Shown piece by piece: positions 24,577 to 36,915 of a DNA stretch of 64,000 nucleotides. Source of the stretch: Acheta domesticus (taxonomy: Eukaryota > Arthropoda > Insecta > Orthoptera > Gryllidae). Each line of letters starts with the position of its first letter. Within the stretch, counting starts at the first letter, position 1. The DNA lies in assembly GCA_031308135.1 (NCBI GenBank), contig JAHLJT010008756.1, positions 64,076,232 to 64,140,231 on the forward strand, read 5' to 3'. A program made the translations under genes and the position numbers. A model generated the notes under the pieces. The model saw nothing but the letters and a program-made list of their open reading frames with translations. It ran no database searches and was not told the DNA's origin.

Positions 24577-25224
24577 AAACGATATGAAAATGCAGGTACG
24601 TTTTTCCTTAGAACATTTTACCATCGACGTTTCTTTTCCTGGAAATGATTCAAATGATGTTGACAACGAAGAAAAAGAATATTAAGAAGAGGCTAAAAAA
24701 ATCGCATCAAAACCTAAGATACTGTCGACTCCGGTTAAAGTGAACTTCTGGTGACTAACATTTCTGGTTCACTATATCTGAGGTTCACTAAGTTCCGATG
24801 AGATCAAAATTAAAGAGAATTTCTCCATAAGGATTAATTTCATTAATACAGAGATACGGTAAAATACATTAACAACACGAACTGAAAATTTCAATATGTT
24901 TATTTGCCCTTAAAAAGTCAGTTATTTTTAATTGTTTGATTCGTACATTCTTCATTAGTAATTTGTCTAGATCCTTGTACACAGTTCGTGCTTTCTCCGT
25001 ACTTGATTCTACATTGTCCACTGTCTCTGAGTATCGTATGCAGTCTTGAGACCCTTCAATCCTCTTGCACTGTTGGAACATCGTTCCACTTTCCGTAGGC
25101 AAAATGTTTCTGTAGCAGCAAGACGCCAGCGGCTAATTAAACTGACTGGATTTCCGCGCGACGCGAGGGGGGGGTGTTGCCAAGCAGTAGTGACTGTGGC
25201 AATCGTGTTCTTCCTGTCGCCTAG
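24577..25224. other. Spacer, nothing recognised
   Basis: No gene-like frame or structured repeat. Confidence 0.5.
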
Positions 25225-25454
25225 GTAGAGTACAACGTGATTTGTCCCGTAAGTGTAGTGCACTTTATACCGCTAGATATGTCGGTACTCCTTCCCCGCT
25301 AGAACGTGAGATCCTGCGCAGAGTTTCCTGTTGGCTTTTAGGGGGTTTCCATCCTCTAGGTATCTTTGCCAGAGAAGCAGCGCTCTAATCGGGACAACCT
25401 TTATGCTCCCGATTGACATCCGACATACGTGGCAATGTAGTGCTTGTAACAGTG

Positions 25455-25485
<31 letters not shown>

Positions 25486-25775
25486 TAGGCGAGTGGAAAG
25501 GACAATAATTAGGAAATAAAGACCACGCCCGTTTCTGGCTCATTCCCCTCTGAGGAAAAGTACTCTGAAGTTAGCCTGGCATTGTAAAAAATACGACAAA
25601 GTACCTATTTGAGAAACCGACTGCTGGAATCCTCCAGACAGCGGTTAAATTCGACTTCGCAATCTAGGTAGTGTCGAAAATCTGCCACCGTCAGAACCCG
25701 AATCATAGTCCCTCTTGTTCAGACTCGTTGAAGTGGTATCAACTGTTGCCATGAGGCAACTCATCCGACACGAAG
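25225..25775 (-). mobile_element. Family A interspersed repeat, copy 6, with internal (GT)n
   Basis: On the minus strand the order is: head GTTCTGACGGTGGCAGATTT, TCGACACTACCTAGATTGCG, CTGTCTGGAGGATTCCAGC, body, then the 3' block CACTACACTTACGGGACAAA near 25240. A (GT)n microsatellite at 25452-25485 has expanded inside the body. A decayed head extends to about 25775. Confidence 0.65.
25452..25485. repeat. (GT)n microsatellite
   Basis: An alternating GT run with one GCG interruption, lying within family A copy 6. Confidence 0.95.
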
Positions 25776-26155
25776 AAAGAAAATAACGCGAACTAGTGGT
25801 GCTAAAACAGCACGTACTATCTCGCCCTTATTTTTACGCAAAATTCCCTGAAATGCTCTCAAATGTTCGAAACATTGTACATGACAATATTTCAAAATCT
25901 GTAAAGAATAGATTTCATTGAAGGAAAAATCTCTACCCATTAATATTTTCGTTGCGGGAAGACTTCTAAAAATTGTGAGCTTTGCAGTTTTCGAAAATAA
26001 GCGTTATCAACTAACATGAGACCTGTATCATTCTGTTCAACGTCCTTTACACTATCCAACAGAAAAAAATTATCCATGTTTTGAAAATTTGGCAAATGCC
26101 CCTGGGGCTTGATGTAAAGTACCCCCTGAAATTAAAATTAGCTGCTAGCGTTGTT
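25776..26155. other. Spacer, nothing recognised
   Basis: AT-rich without gene-like frames. Confidence 0.5.
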
Positions 26156-26159
26156 CACA

Positions 26160-26748
26160 CACGGACAGTCGAACAGACAGACGGTCAGACGGTCAGACGG
26201 ACAGATGGACAGATGGACAGACGGACACGAGCAGACAGACACGAACAGACAGACACAAACAGACAGACACAAACAGACAGACACAAACAGACAGACACAA
26301 ACAGACAGACACAAACAGACAGACACAAACAGACAGACACAAACAGACAGACACAAACAGACAGACACAAACAGACAGACACAAACAGACAGACACAAAC
26401 AGACAGACACAAACAGACAGACACAAACAGACAGACACAAACAGACAGACACAAACAGACAGACACAAACAGACAGACACAAACAGACAGACACAAACAG
26501 ACAGACACAACAGACAGACACAAACAGACAGACACAAACAGACAGACACAAACAGACAGACACAAACAGACAGACACAAACAGACAGACAAACAGACAGA
26601 CACAAACAGACAGACGCAAACAGACAGACGCAAACAGACAGACACAAACAGACAGACGCAAACAGACAGACACAAACAGACACAGACAAGACGCAAACAG
26701 ACAGACACGAACAGACAAACACGAACAGACACGGACAGACGAACATCC
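26160..26748. repeat. 14-bp minisatellite, unit CAGACAGACACAAA
   Basis: About 35-40 near-identical 14-bp units, with degenerate CAGACGGT/CAGATGGA variants at the left edge and GCAAACAG and 4-bp-deleted variants at the right. The unit has no stop in any frame, so 177-277 codon frames are open in several frames on both strands (Asp-Arg-His-Lys-Gln-Thr repeats one way, Val-Cys-Leu-Phe the other). None should be read as genes. Confidence 0.95.
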
Positions 26749-27476
26749 GGACGTTTTGCCGTCAATCGATTTTTAGGTATCAAGGACCCACAAAACATGG
26801 AATTCTGGCTACACCACGTGTTAGAAAATTCCTCCCTCTAAATTTAGCAACTGGATTTATCCACTTTTTCTTTATCCACTTATTTAGCAACTGGATTTAT
26901 CCCTGTAATATGAGTTTTTCTGCCGAAAACTTCGCCGTGTTCCGCACTCTCTTCCGCATAGCGAGAAAGTACAAAGAATCTTAAGGAAAAATCGCTTCTA
27001 AACCGCTTAGAAGCGTGTTTTCGCCTGGACTCCCGAAAGTGGCTCTCGCGGGCGCGCCTCTCAGCAGGCGTGGGCGACGTGGCCGCGCGCGTTACTCGCT
27101 CGTTAGGTCCCGTTGCCGGTGACTTATCGCGTCGGCGCAGATGGTCGCCGCATCCCCTTCACAGCGCCCCGCCCCCACTCCCGCCACCCCCGCTCGCAGG
27201 CTGCTGCTGTTCCTGCGGTTCCATTTCCGGATCGGCCCGTGAAGACGTCGTTAGGCATGATTCGGTACTTCCGATTTCTTTTGTCACGGGGTTACACAAA
27301 ACGTAATCTACAAAATAATCAGAAAAGTACAAATCGACTCTTATAAACATGTTAACATTAAGAATGATTGTTTTATTCCCGACATACATCTCCTTTGAAA
27401 GTAGTATTGCACTTAAAAGAACCAAGAAGTCAATTGTTTTCCTGCTATTTAAACGAGAGAAATACTATCTGAAACC
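26749..27476. other. Spacer with a GC island
   Basis: TTTAGCAACTGGATTTATCC is directly duplicated at about 26841 and 26883. A CpG-rich patch at about 27030-27250 contains only short overlapping frames on both strands. Confidence 0.45.
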
Positions 27477-28310
27477 AAAGGGTACCCCCGGATAAGATGG
27501 TAAAATGTTCCCCTCAACCAAATTACATTCAGCTGCTATTCTGTGGCCATCCTCCTAAAGCCGCACGTGCCTAGGACGCGGCAACTGCCGAACAGCAAAG
27601 TGGTTGACTACAAATGTCTTAGTTTTTTTTAAATGACCCAGCTATTAAAAAAATATTAAAAATTCACAAGCATTCTGAGATGAAGTTTTAAGATTATTTT
27701 CGTGCCAGTGTCTGTGTTCTAAGACAAGTAAAATAGTTCTTGTAAATCTGGGTCTAACCTATTCACCTTCATTTCCCCACATATATAGCACGTATAATAA
27801 ACACTAATATAAATGCACAGAACTGTTCCAGTCATTTTCAATGTATATTGAAAGTCCAGGTGCTTTAAGGCGGAAAATGGTTTTTATTTTTTTAACTGCA
27901 GCCCAGCAATCGAAAAAAAAATGCACAACAATTTGTGTTTTAAGAGGAACGTTTGACATTTCTTTCGAGCCTGTTCCAGGCTTCTAAGACATAGTAAAAA
28001 TATTTCTTGTTATTTTTTCCAAAATATTTTTTTGTGTTTCAATTTGGGCCTGAGAAAAGTTTGAAACTGTTTTTCTGATAGTACAAATTGTGTTCTTATT
28101 TACCATACTTTTTTCACTCAGATAAATAGTGTTAAGTTGTCGAAAAAAATTGAAATTAAAAAAACGTTTTTGGCTGTATAGGGGTGTGGGTGGAGGGACG
28201 GGGGCTAAGAAACCTTTCAAAATTATTATTTTTATGTTAGAATTATAGTGTAACCACTCATATGTAATTTGGTGAAGGGAACTTTTACCATCTTATCGGG
28301 GGGGCCCTTT
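27477..28310. mobile_element. 834-bp element with ~50-bp inverted termini, class unknown
   Basis: The left arm 27477-27528 (AAAGGGTACCCCCGGATAAG, ATGGTAAAATGTTCCCC, CCAAATTACAT) is matched by the complement of 28262-28310 (AAAGGGCCCCCCCGATAAGA, TGGTAAAAGTTCCC, CCAAATTACAT). This is about 85% identity by eye with small gaps. The interior is AT-rich without a transposase. I see no convincing target duplication, so no superfamily is assigned. Confidence 0.65.
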
Positions 28311-31030
28311 AAGGGCTAAACTTCAGGAAGAAGATTTTTATACTGTGAGAAAAGACGAAGTACATTACAATTTCGTGTTCGTGAATGCAAAATTACAGTT
28401 ATAAAACTTATGTGTTGGACGCTCACGTATCACAATGTAAAATCTAGAGAGCGTAAATCAGAAGTCTCATTTCAGGAGACGTGAAACAAACCTCCGAGAT
28501 ACGGTTATGTCTTAATACTGTGAGAAATAATTTGTGGGCGATAAAAATTCAGCTCAACTTTAATTTTTATTCGCAACATGATTACTTGTATAACAATTGT
28601 TACCAAAGTTGTACATATTAGTCTCTAGACCAAGATAAGCACTAATTAATGAAAGTTAAAATAACTCACGTAAATAAATGTTACGTAAGTTGATAAATGT
28701 GGATAACAATAATACTCATGAAATGAAAATTATACTAGCAAAGCTTCGAATGATTTTGAAAAGTTATGGCTCTTCCGTTTTAATTCATGTCTTATTTACG
28801 TTTTATTGTTGAAATTTACTTTCTCCACTTCGGTATACCAGTGATTCAAATTATTACCAGTTCAAGAAAACTTCATCGTCATCAAATTATTATCAATTCA
28901 AGAAAACGTACAGAAACATATAAGAAATAAATTGAACTTTCAAATAAATTGTTGAAACCTAAATATGCTGATGAATTGGAATATATGAAAATGGAATTTA
29001 AGGTACAAACATAAAAAATAGCAAGCATTTTTTTTAATGAGATTTGAATAAATGTTGGGGCAGGCGGAAATTTAATTCTGAAAGATTTACATGAATACCG
29101 ACACTAAGGCTGAACATTTCATTGTACAACTATTCATTTATTTGACTATTAGAAAGAAGTGATATAGCATACTAATTACTAATGAATCAAAATTATATAC
29201 GTTTGAGAGAGCAGTAAATTATGACTGAAATCCTTGTGCTAATATTATCACCAAAACGTTCTTACCACAAAAATAACACATGTCTCATTACTCCTAATTT
29301 TTCCTGAAGATGTTGATTCAATATTTATTTAACCAGGGTTTAAAAAATAATTGTTTTAGATTTACTTTTCAATATTTACTTTAAATACATCATAAATTTC
29401 AACAACCATGAAGAACTTATTTAGCAACTGCAAGAATAGCAGACAATGAACATTTTGTAGTGACATAACAAAATAAAAAATGTAAAATTCATCTAGCCAC
29501 ATCCATGTTAAATATAATGCGCACTCAATTTCTCGGATGTTTTTTTCGGCAAATGCGACACGAATAAGGGTTGGAAATTATGACGGAAGAACTAAATACG
29601 AGATCTGTAGCTCATTTTTCGGTGCAAGTAGATTCGATTATACAAGAACAATATTTCTTGTTATCAAAATATGTCAACATTTATTGTTGACAAAGTAATG
29701 TTGACAAAGGAGTGATGTTAGAGATTCCGGAACTCAAGAAAACCTGCCCGTATAGTACCTACACCTGCTTCGTTACGTCTACATTGTTTCCATCGCTGGG
29801 CATTGTGTTTTCTGATCCACTCTCAATGGAACTCTTCGCCAACTGCTGATTCTTCTCCATCAATACCCGAAATACCAGTTGGTCAGAGGAGGTGGCCGAT
29901 CGGGGTTCGGCGAAACGTAATCGTTTCTCGCACCACGGGGGCGCTTTGAGCACGTGCGCTCGGCTTTTGTCACCGCGCTCCCCGCCTCTCACGGCCCCCT
30001 GCACATGTTCGCGATATTGAGACATCGCGCCGCCGCCACGCCTTCCCACAATTGCGGGAAACTGCGCGAACGCCCCAGAATTAAAATAAACGATGTCGCT
30101 TGTCGATCGGGTGATTCGGTTCATATTTTATGGCGACGTGCTGGGCGGGAACCCATTTGCAACGTGTTACTTACTCATACAGATGTGAATTTTGTATGAT
30201 TCTGGTTTTATGTGAGACTCCATTCTTTTCCCCTCTCTCTGAAAAGATTACTGACTCACTTTTTCATATGAATTCCATTTACCTGATGTAGTCATTTTGT
30301 CGATATACATTGGTGACACATTTTTCTTTTGCAAAAATACAAAATGAATTAATCTCATTTTTATTTCATATAATTGCAGATTTATTTTAATATGGATTGG
30401 TTACATTGAGATAATATTTGATCAACGAATGAAGCGGCACTGAGGTAATATATCAAATAGTGTTTGACAAGAAATACTGTTTCCGTTATTTTCAAAATAT
30501 ATCAGAAATTCTGGCTTTTACATAAATTAATTATATTTTGTCTAATATTTTCTTTAATCGCCACGAATGTCTGATTATCTAATAGCTATTATATTCATAA
30601 CTACGTGAAACAAAATGAGTCCTACAATTTAACTTGTATCAAATTTCCTTCATGATATTAAAGCATTCTGTTAAATTTGCTTATACTGAAAATACGATAT
30701 CTACGAGTATTATTTAATATTATCGAGGTATCTGACAAATGTATTTCTGCAAATGTAATTTAGCATGGAGTCAAACAACGAATCCTTAAATCGTTCTGAT
30801 TAAACCCGCAAGGCAACTGAATAAATACTGGCAAGTGGAAAAGTCCAAAACGTACGATTGCAACATTTTTACAGAGGCCAATCACATTTCGCCATTCTTG
30901 TTATAACAAAATCTCTCCATTTCCGGATAAGGTGCACCATTCCCACCCTTAGGGTGTTGGTTCACTGGCCACGAGCCGCCTGTCCTCTCCTTTCTCGTCC
31001 TCTGCTGGCCGCGCGGTGCAGTATTCATAG
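28311..31030. other. Long AT-rich spacer with one GC patch
   Basis: No gene is seen. A CpG-rich patch at about 29890-30070 carries a 121-codon minus frame (29759-30124) and an overlapping + frame; neither has a recognisable domain. GC content rises again from about 30940 towards the next island. Confidence 0.5.
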
Positions 31031-31037
31031 CATTCCC

Positions 31038-31076
31038 GGGCGGGGCGGGGCGGGGCGGAACGGGGCGGAACGGGGC
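31038..31076 (+). repeat. G-run tandem repeat, G-quadruplex-like
   Basis: Consecutive GGGGC units (CGGGGCGGGGCGGGGCGG, then GGAACGGGGC twice) on the + strand. They are GC-box (Sp1)-like and could fold as a G-quadruplex. Confidence 0.7.
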
Positions 31077-31079
31077 ACT

Positions 31080-32077
31080 CCACCGCCGGCAGGGGGCGGG
31101 GCTCACACAAGAGGGCGCTGATCACTTCTCGTCGCGCACCCGGCGTCGCAGTGTGGTGAGAAGTGATGCCGAGTGGGCGGGCGGGGCCCCGAGGCGGCGG
31201 AAGGGCCGCCGCACGAGGGCGACAGTAAACCACGTTTTATGGCAATTTGGTGGCAAGTGCGCGGATTACGGTTCTCCTGGGAAGGTCCCGCGCCCGCCCG
31301 CCCGTCTACCCACCCTTCGGCCTCGCATCCTGCTTGCATGCCCGCCCTCCCTCCCGCCCGCCTGCCCGCCCCCGGCACGCCCGCCTGCCTGCCCGCCTCG
31401 TTCTCCTGACCCGCCCACCCACAACCAGCCCCAGATCGCTCTGCGTCCACTGCCCGCCCCGTCCTTTCGTATCCTTCCGTGCCCCTCCCTCACCCTACCC
31501 TGCCTCTCCACTCTTCGCGCTCGTTCTGTGCCCACCACCCACTTCTACTGCTCGTCCACTCGCCAGCAATTCCGCCTCATTTCTCCCCGCCCTGCTCCAT
31601 CCGGGCTCACTTCACCCCACCCCGCTCCACACCCACGCCACTTCCCCCCCCGCCCCGCTCCACTCCTTCCCGCCCCGCTCTACTCCCCGCCTCGCTCCAT
31701 CCCGCTCCGCTCTACTCCGCCTCGCTCCTCTTGCCTCTCCAGATTTCTCTCTTCCTTCTCCGCTCCCCACGCACCCTCCAATCTACCCCACGTCCTCCAA
31801 TCCATCCCCTTTCCCTCCAGCCCTACCCGCTCTTCCCCACCGGCAACCCCGCCCTGCCCTTTCCCGCCCTAGGCAGCTTCCTTCCCGGTCGCCCACCTCG
31901 CGTCCAGCATCCACCCACTCCACACCAACCAACCCACCCCCTCACCTACCCTCCACCGTCCACCCTGTCCCGCCCCCTCCCGACGCTCGAGTCTCGCCCC
32001 ACGGCCCCCGACGAATTTCACCCGTAAATCATGGCGTCGTCACGGCCGGCTGCTCCGTCGCCGCGCGCGCCCCGCGG

Positions 32078-32111
<34 letters not shown>

Positions 32112-32250
32112 TCGCACGTTCGGGGAAACTTGCGATTAGTCACCCCGCACCCGCCGCCGGTAGTAGGTCCGCGGAATTGTGTTTCCGAAATGAACGTTTC
32201 CACGTCGTTGGATGAGGGTCGCGCCGCGCCGCCGCGGAGGATATGAGAAA
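31080..32250. other. GC island with strong C-over-G asymmetry
   Basis: The left part (to about 31300) is CpG-rich on both strands. From about 31270 to 32000 the + strand is overwhelmingly C and T with little G or A (CCCGCC, CTCCACCC, CCTCCAATCC words). A (CCG)n run at about 32080-32111 follows. Frames up to 322 codons on + and 182 on another frame are Pro/Ser/Leu/His compositional artefacts. It may be a promoter-type CpG island for an unseen gene at its left end. Confidence 0.5.
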
Positions 32251-33774
32251 GATCGTGCGACGGTTTCCGGAAATCGTAATTTTCCGGTTATGGTCCTTAA
32301 TTCGTGAAATGAAAATCACGAAGGGCTGGTATGAAATATTGGCATTTTTATACGTACAAATGAATCGTATAATATACTGCATGAATACCTTGAAGAATAT
32401 ATTTCAGAATATGTTTTCGAAATATTATAAACATTCCTATTCATGTTCACATAAAAATTATGATTTTCGAAGGAATCACTTATATAACTTAAAGTGTGAG
32501 GTAACCACGAGAAATGCCGAAGGGGAAATTTTTCTACAATCATTAATAAAACCAATAAAATATTACAAAATTACTATATAAGAAAAAATCTCTGCTTTGA
32601 TTGTAAGGTACCTCTGGAATGCTTATTTTAATTGTCATTCAATTACTGTCATGCGAGTTTTATACGAGTATTATCGTTAGATGTACGTTTAACAATTCAC
32701 ATCAGTTTCAACTCATTCAAGGACATAACAAGGTCCTTCAATACATAGAATTCACGTGAGTTTTAACAAATTTACAGTCTTCATGACATAAATAAACTAT
32801 TGACTGATAAGACGTTGAATATTGCGATATGATTGGTAACGTGACAAATCTTTCTTTTAAATGTAATCTGAGTGGTAATTTCACCATTGCTACCCAATTA
32901 AAAAGAACTCTATTACAAATAATTTCACTTTTCGAGAGAGTGTAAAACACGACATTAAATGAAAAGCCAAGAATATCAGCAGTAAAGACAGTGGAGGGGG
33001 GTGGCAAGGTCCAACGGCAGGGGTAAAGGGCGCCAAGTGAAAAACACTCCATGAGGGAGGGTACTGGGAGCTTTAATACAAGTCCTTCAGAATTCCTAGG
33101 AGACATCTTTTTGGGAGTATTGAAGGAAATATTGAACTCATGAACGACTATTCAACTCATCTCAGAACTTACGCCAATGTGGGAGAGACCCTTGTTCTAT
33201 TGAGGCCTCTTATTTGCCTTCTAAATACATTTTAATACATTTGCGATAGAGCAATTTGTCTTTGAGTACTTCAAATATGTCTCCGGATTTTTACAAGGAG
33301 TGGGGAACACAGCATTTGTTTTCAGCTGCCTATACAAATGTTGTTGGAAGCAGACATCCGGAGAAAGGAAGAATAGGGCGAGGTGTGGACGAGTAGGGCA
33401 GGGATGAGGCGGTACGGGGTCAGAGTGGAATCAGGTAAAGTGAGACAAGCCAAAAAGGGAAGAACAGGACAGAGCGGGCAGGGCAAAGTAAAGCGAGAAC
33501 ACACAATAGAAATAATTCCTTTTCCAGGCTAATAGATGATTATGACAAACAAATCCCCGGGCAACACGAAGTACTTCAGTTAATTACATAATAAAATGAT
33601 TCAAGCTCTCATTGAAGAACTTTGTTTTTTCTTCAGTTTTCAATTGATATTACATTTTTAAAACAGGAATGGCGTTCTGCCTTAGCTGAGGATTTAAAAT
33701 GTTTACAACACGGCCATTTCTGACAATTGTGAGGTATCTAGCAAGCAGAACACAACGAAAAACCTACAAATGCC
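32251..33774. other. Spacer, no gene recognised
   Basis: AT-rich. A 122-codon minus frame at 32738-33106 starts at an ATG, but its sequence shows no known domain. A purine-rich GGGCAGGGATGAGGCGG stretch lies at 33370-33500. Confidence 0.45.
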
Positions 33775-34175
33775 CCACAGGCGGGTCGCCGGGCGGCGAC
33801 AGAAGGCCGTAAACGGGGCTACGGCGGGCGCGTGGGCGGGGCCGCGGGGCGGGTGGCGGGCGAGGGGCGAGGGCGGGCGGGCGGGCGAACGCGCTGTGTG
33901 GGCGAGGTCCCCGCGCTCGACAACCCTCTTCTTCGGAGCCTCGTGGAAAATGAGCCCACGATTTATTAGGCCTCTCGGCGCTGTAGCTAATTGAGTCCCG
34001 ATACGGTCCAGCGAGATTCTGTGCCGGTGGTCTCCATGTGCGCGTGTGAAACGCGCGCCCGCCCCCGAGTCGACCGCCGCCTCCGCCCCCGCCCTCGCCC
34101 CTGCCCTGCCCCGCCCCAGACCGTCGCCGCTCTCTCCACCGCCCACGCCCCTATCCCGCTTCCGCCACCGAGGTC
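33775..34175. other. GC island
   Basis: A G-rich + strand stretch (GGGCGGGCGGGCGGGCG near 33870) is followed by a C-rich stretch (CGCCCCCGCCCTCGCCCC near 34085). Frames on both strands are Ala/Arg/Gly/Pro-rich and not gene-like. Confidence 0.4.
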
Positions 34176-34180
34176 TCCCT

Positions 34181-34868
34181 GATCCTCAGGCTCCAGGCGA
34201 GTCTGCTCGTTCCAGATTGCCATCCTCCGACCCAATGCCGTATGATGCAATGATGCGTCCGCCCCCGAACATACTCGTTCCTCAAAAACCTAGCGGAAGG
34301 TTCTAAGGTTCAAGTCCCGACGGTGTCAGGACTTTCGACACTACCGAGATAGCTACATGGATTCAGGCGCTCTCTGAACGAGAATTCTGGTTGGGGAAAA
34401 CCCCGCGAGCCAATGGATAGGTCAGTGCCGGCTCTCGCCATCCAACGGGGGAAGCTCACCTGCCACCTCTCTCACGATGAAAACACCATCAAGCTTGGTT
34501 CTCAGGCTCCGGCGAGTATGCCCGTTCCAGATTGCCATCCTCTGACTCAACGCGTCCTCGTACTATCTGTGCGCCTCCGAACATTCTCGTTTCACTGAAG
34601 TGTAGCAGGGGGCCCAACGGCTCGAGTCCCAATTGTGGTAGTATTTTCGACGCTAACGTGAGAGCTAGATGAAATTGAGGCGCTGAATGGAGGAGAATTC
34701 TGATTGAGGAAAACCCCACAAGCCAATGGTTAGTTCTGCGACGGATCTCACCATCCAACGGGGGAAGATCGTCCCCTAGCGCGATAAAAACAAGCATTAC
34801 ACTTGCAGGACTAATGACTTAAGCAGTTGACGCGCTCGAAATCACTAATCAATCAATCAATCAATCAA
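34181..34868 (+). mobile_element. Family A, short variant, tandem dimer (copy 7)
   Basis: Two head-to-tail units repeat with a period of about 313 bp: GTTCCAGATTGCCATCCTC at about 34210 and 34524; the B-box block GGTTCAAGTCCC at 34308 and GGCTCGAGTCCC at 34619; GAGAATTCTGxTTG, then AACCCCxCxAGCCAATGG. Each unit jumps from GAGAATTCTG directly to GGGGAAAACCCC, so the ~230-bp middle seen in copies 3 and 5 is missing. The second unit ends in the ATCAATCAATCAATC tail (34845-34868). Confidence 0.75.
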
Positions 34869-34950
34869 TGGAAAGCATAAGCTCCAAACGCTTGTGTAAG
34901 AATCTACGTGGCTGTCCGGGAGGAGCCGCGACCTAGGAACAGATGACGCT

Positions 34951-35007
34951 TTGAGTTATGTTGCGACCTTCCTCATTTGGCCCTGAAGAAGGTCGCTGCA
35001 TGACGGC
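34951..35007. repeat. Hairpin-forming inverted repeat
   Basis: The left arm TTATGTTGCGACCTTCCTCA (about 34951-34974) pairs with the complement of 34984-35007 (TCATGCAGCGACCTTCTTCA) across a 9-base loop. The same stem sequence occurs in the longer hairpin at 61637-61727. Confidence 0.65.
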
Positions 35008-35089
35008 GAACCATTGACATCTGTGGCTACACATGGGATGCCACGAACAGTAGACCCCCGTTCCTCACCCTTCATTACTTCCGTCACGA

Positions 35090-35750
35090 CCGTTCCGTCC
35101 GTCTCCGACTGGTCCGTCCGTTTCTCACCATGGAGGATTGCCCTGCCTTTCAAAACTGCCCCCGCCCGTTCTGTTTGACATTCTCTCTCGCTGGACATCA
35201 TTGCCCGTCACAACCCGCCCCTAACTGGTCAATGTCACCCATCCGCGCGTCTGCTTGTATGCTTATCCGCTCGTCTGTTCATTCGTCTATCTGTTCGTCC
35301 AACAGCGTGCCCATGTATCCATCCGTCTGTTTGCCAACCTCCCTCAACCTGTCCTGCTTAATGCCAACCTTTCCGGTCGTCTACCAGCCTGGCTGTAAGA
35401 CCGTCCTTCTGTCTGCCCATCTACCCATATTCCCGTTCGCCCGTGTGCCTGCCCGTCCGCACGTCTTCTCACCTGCCTGACTGCCCGCTTATCCATCCGT
35501 CTGCCCGACCTCCATGTGGTCCATCGTCTCGTCTGCCCGTCCGCGCATTTGCTCGTTCGACCCAATAAATACACTGCCATCCTCGCCCACCCCACGTGAC
35601 TTCCCCCACTCCATTCCATCTCATCTTCCCCGTGCACGTCCGTCTTCGTCCGTACACGCTCGTCCGCGCTGTCCCCGCCCCACTCCTGATCTTTCTCACT
35701 TGTCCCTACGTCGTGTCTCTCCCCGGCTCCTCACCTTGCCCAACAATCAC
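35090..35750. repeat. Pyrimidine-rich (CCGTCYG)-like low-complexity DNA
   Basis: Degenerate CCGTC, CATCCGTC, CTGCCCG and CGTCCG words fill the + strand (35100-35700). A 116-codon + frame and 97-codon minus frame are compositional. The pattern resembles a heavily mutated short minisatellite. Confidence 0.5.
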
Positions 35751-36915
35751 TGAAATACTGAGATCACTGAAACAATTTTCTAAGGACCGCAACATGTACC
35801 ATTTGTTTTTGAATGAAATGACAATAAGGAAAGGGTGGCTTGACGACTGAATGTGAGCAGATTTATTTCAATTAAGAGCTCTTAGAATCAAAATTTTCAA
35901 AAACCTTAAGTTTATTTATACGTATATTCAGAAATATAGCGATTACGCCTTGTAACCAACATATATTTATTTCAATTATACGAGAATAATATCCTAGTAA
36001 TATACGTAAAAATAACTATTTCATTTATTGGTGAAGCATAATGAGAAAGCGTAAAGAACAAAATAGTTATTATTAATATTATAATTAGTTATATGCATAC
36101 AATGATTATTCACATTAGAGCTCAGTTTTGCAATACTAAGAATTCATTTTGGAATACATATGAAATGACATTCCCATATAAAGAATAAGAGAGGCATGTA
36201 GTTCATGTTTTGATATTTGGAGAGGTATAAGTTAGTCCAATATAATATTGAAATACTGGATCTAACATGACCGAAGAGGATTATAGTACTGTACTGAAGG
36301 TGTCGTAGTTATCATCAAGAGATAGACACGATATCTTAAACGAGAATTAACTCTCGCGGCATTTCTTCACTTGCCTCGTAACTTCGAAGTGTCAAACCAC
36401 CATCTTGTTCCCCGACCACCCACATCCACTTGAATCAACCCGAGGAGAGGCCGGAAAGGTCCCCCTTGCTCCACTTCCTCTGTCAGTGGGGAATTCTCGT
36501 CGCCCTCGTCTGAGGTCACCAGCTGCTCAGTTGCCTGCTACCCCTGCTGCAACACCCGCCCTGCTCTCCGGTGGCTTGTCATATGGGTGTCTAAAGCGTC
36601 ACCATTTACAAGCCACTTCGAAGCTAGGGGTGGATCCCGTCGCTCCTGAGGGTGTGATAGCAGCATGCCTTTTCACACAAAAAGTAGACGTGAATGAAAA
36701 ATGAAGACCTTTTTCCAAAAATGGACACATGTTAAAGAAATATTTTTGATTCACGATATTTGAGCTAATTTTTAAAACAACGATTCACGAACTACTGAAA
36801 AAAATCACTCGTTTTACTCAATTTTCAGTGTTTATGCGTAAGAATTGTTTTCAAGGTGCTGCGGAGGAGGTGTTGAAAATGTTAATATAGTGCGATTTTT
36901 ATAAAGCTGCCTCTC
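35751..36915. other. Spacer, nothing recognised
   Basis: AT-rich to 36350, then mixed. A 99-codon + frame at 36405-36704 lies in moderately GC-rich DNA and matches nothing I know. Confidence 0.45.

Noticed and set aside
26138..26984. Long frames (177-277 codons) on both strands over the CAGACAGACACAAA array
   Set aside because: They arise from a stop-free 14-bp repeat unit; the products are pure short-repeat polypeptides with no conserved sequence.
31153..32215. Pro/Ser-rich frames of 182-322 codons in the GC island
   Set aside because: Several overlapping frames are open at once because the strand is nearly free of A and G; no domain and no codon preference.
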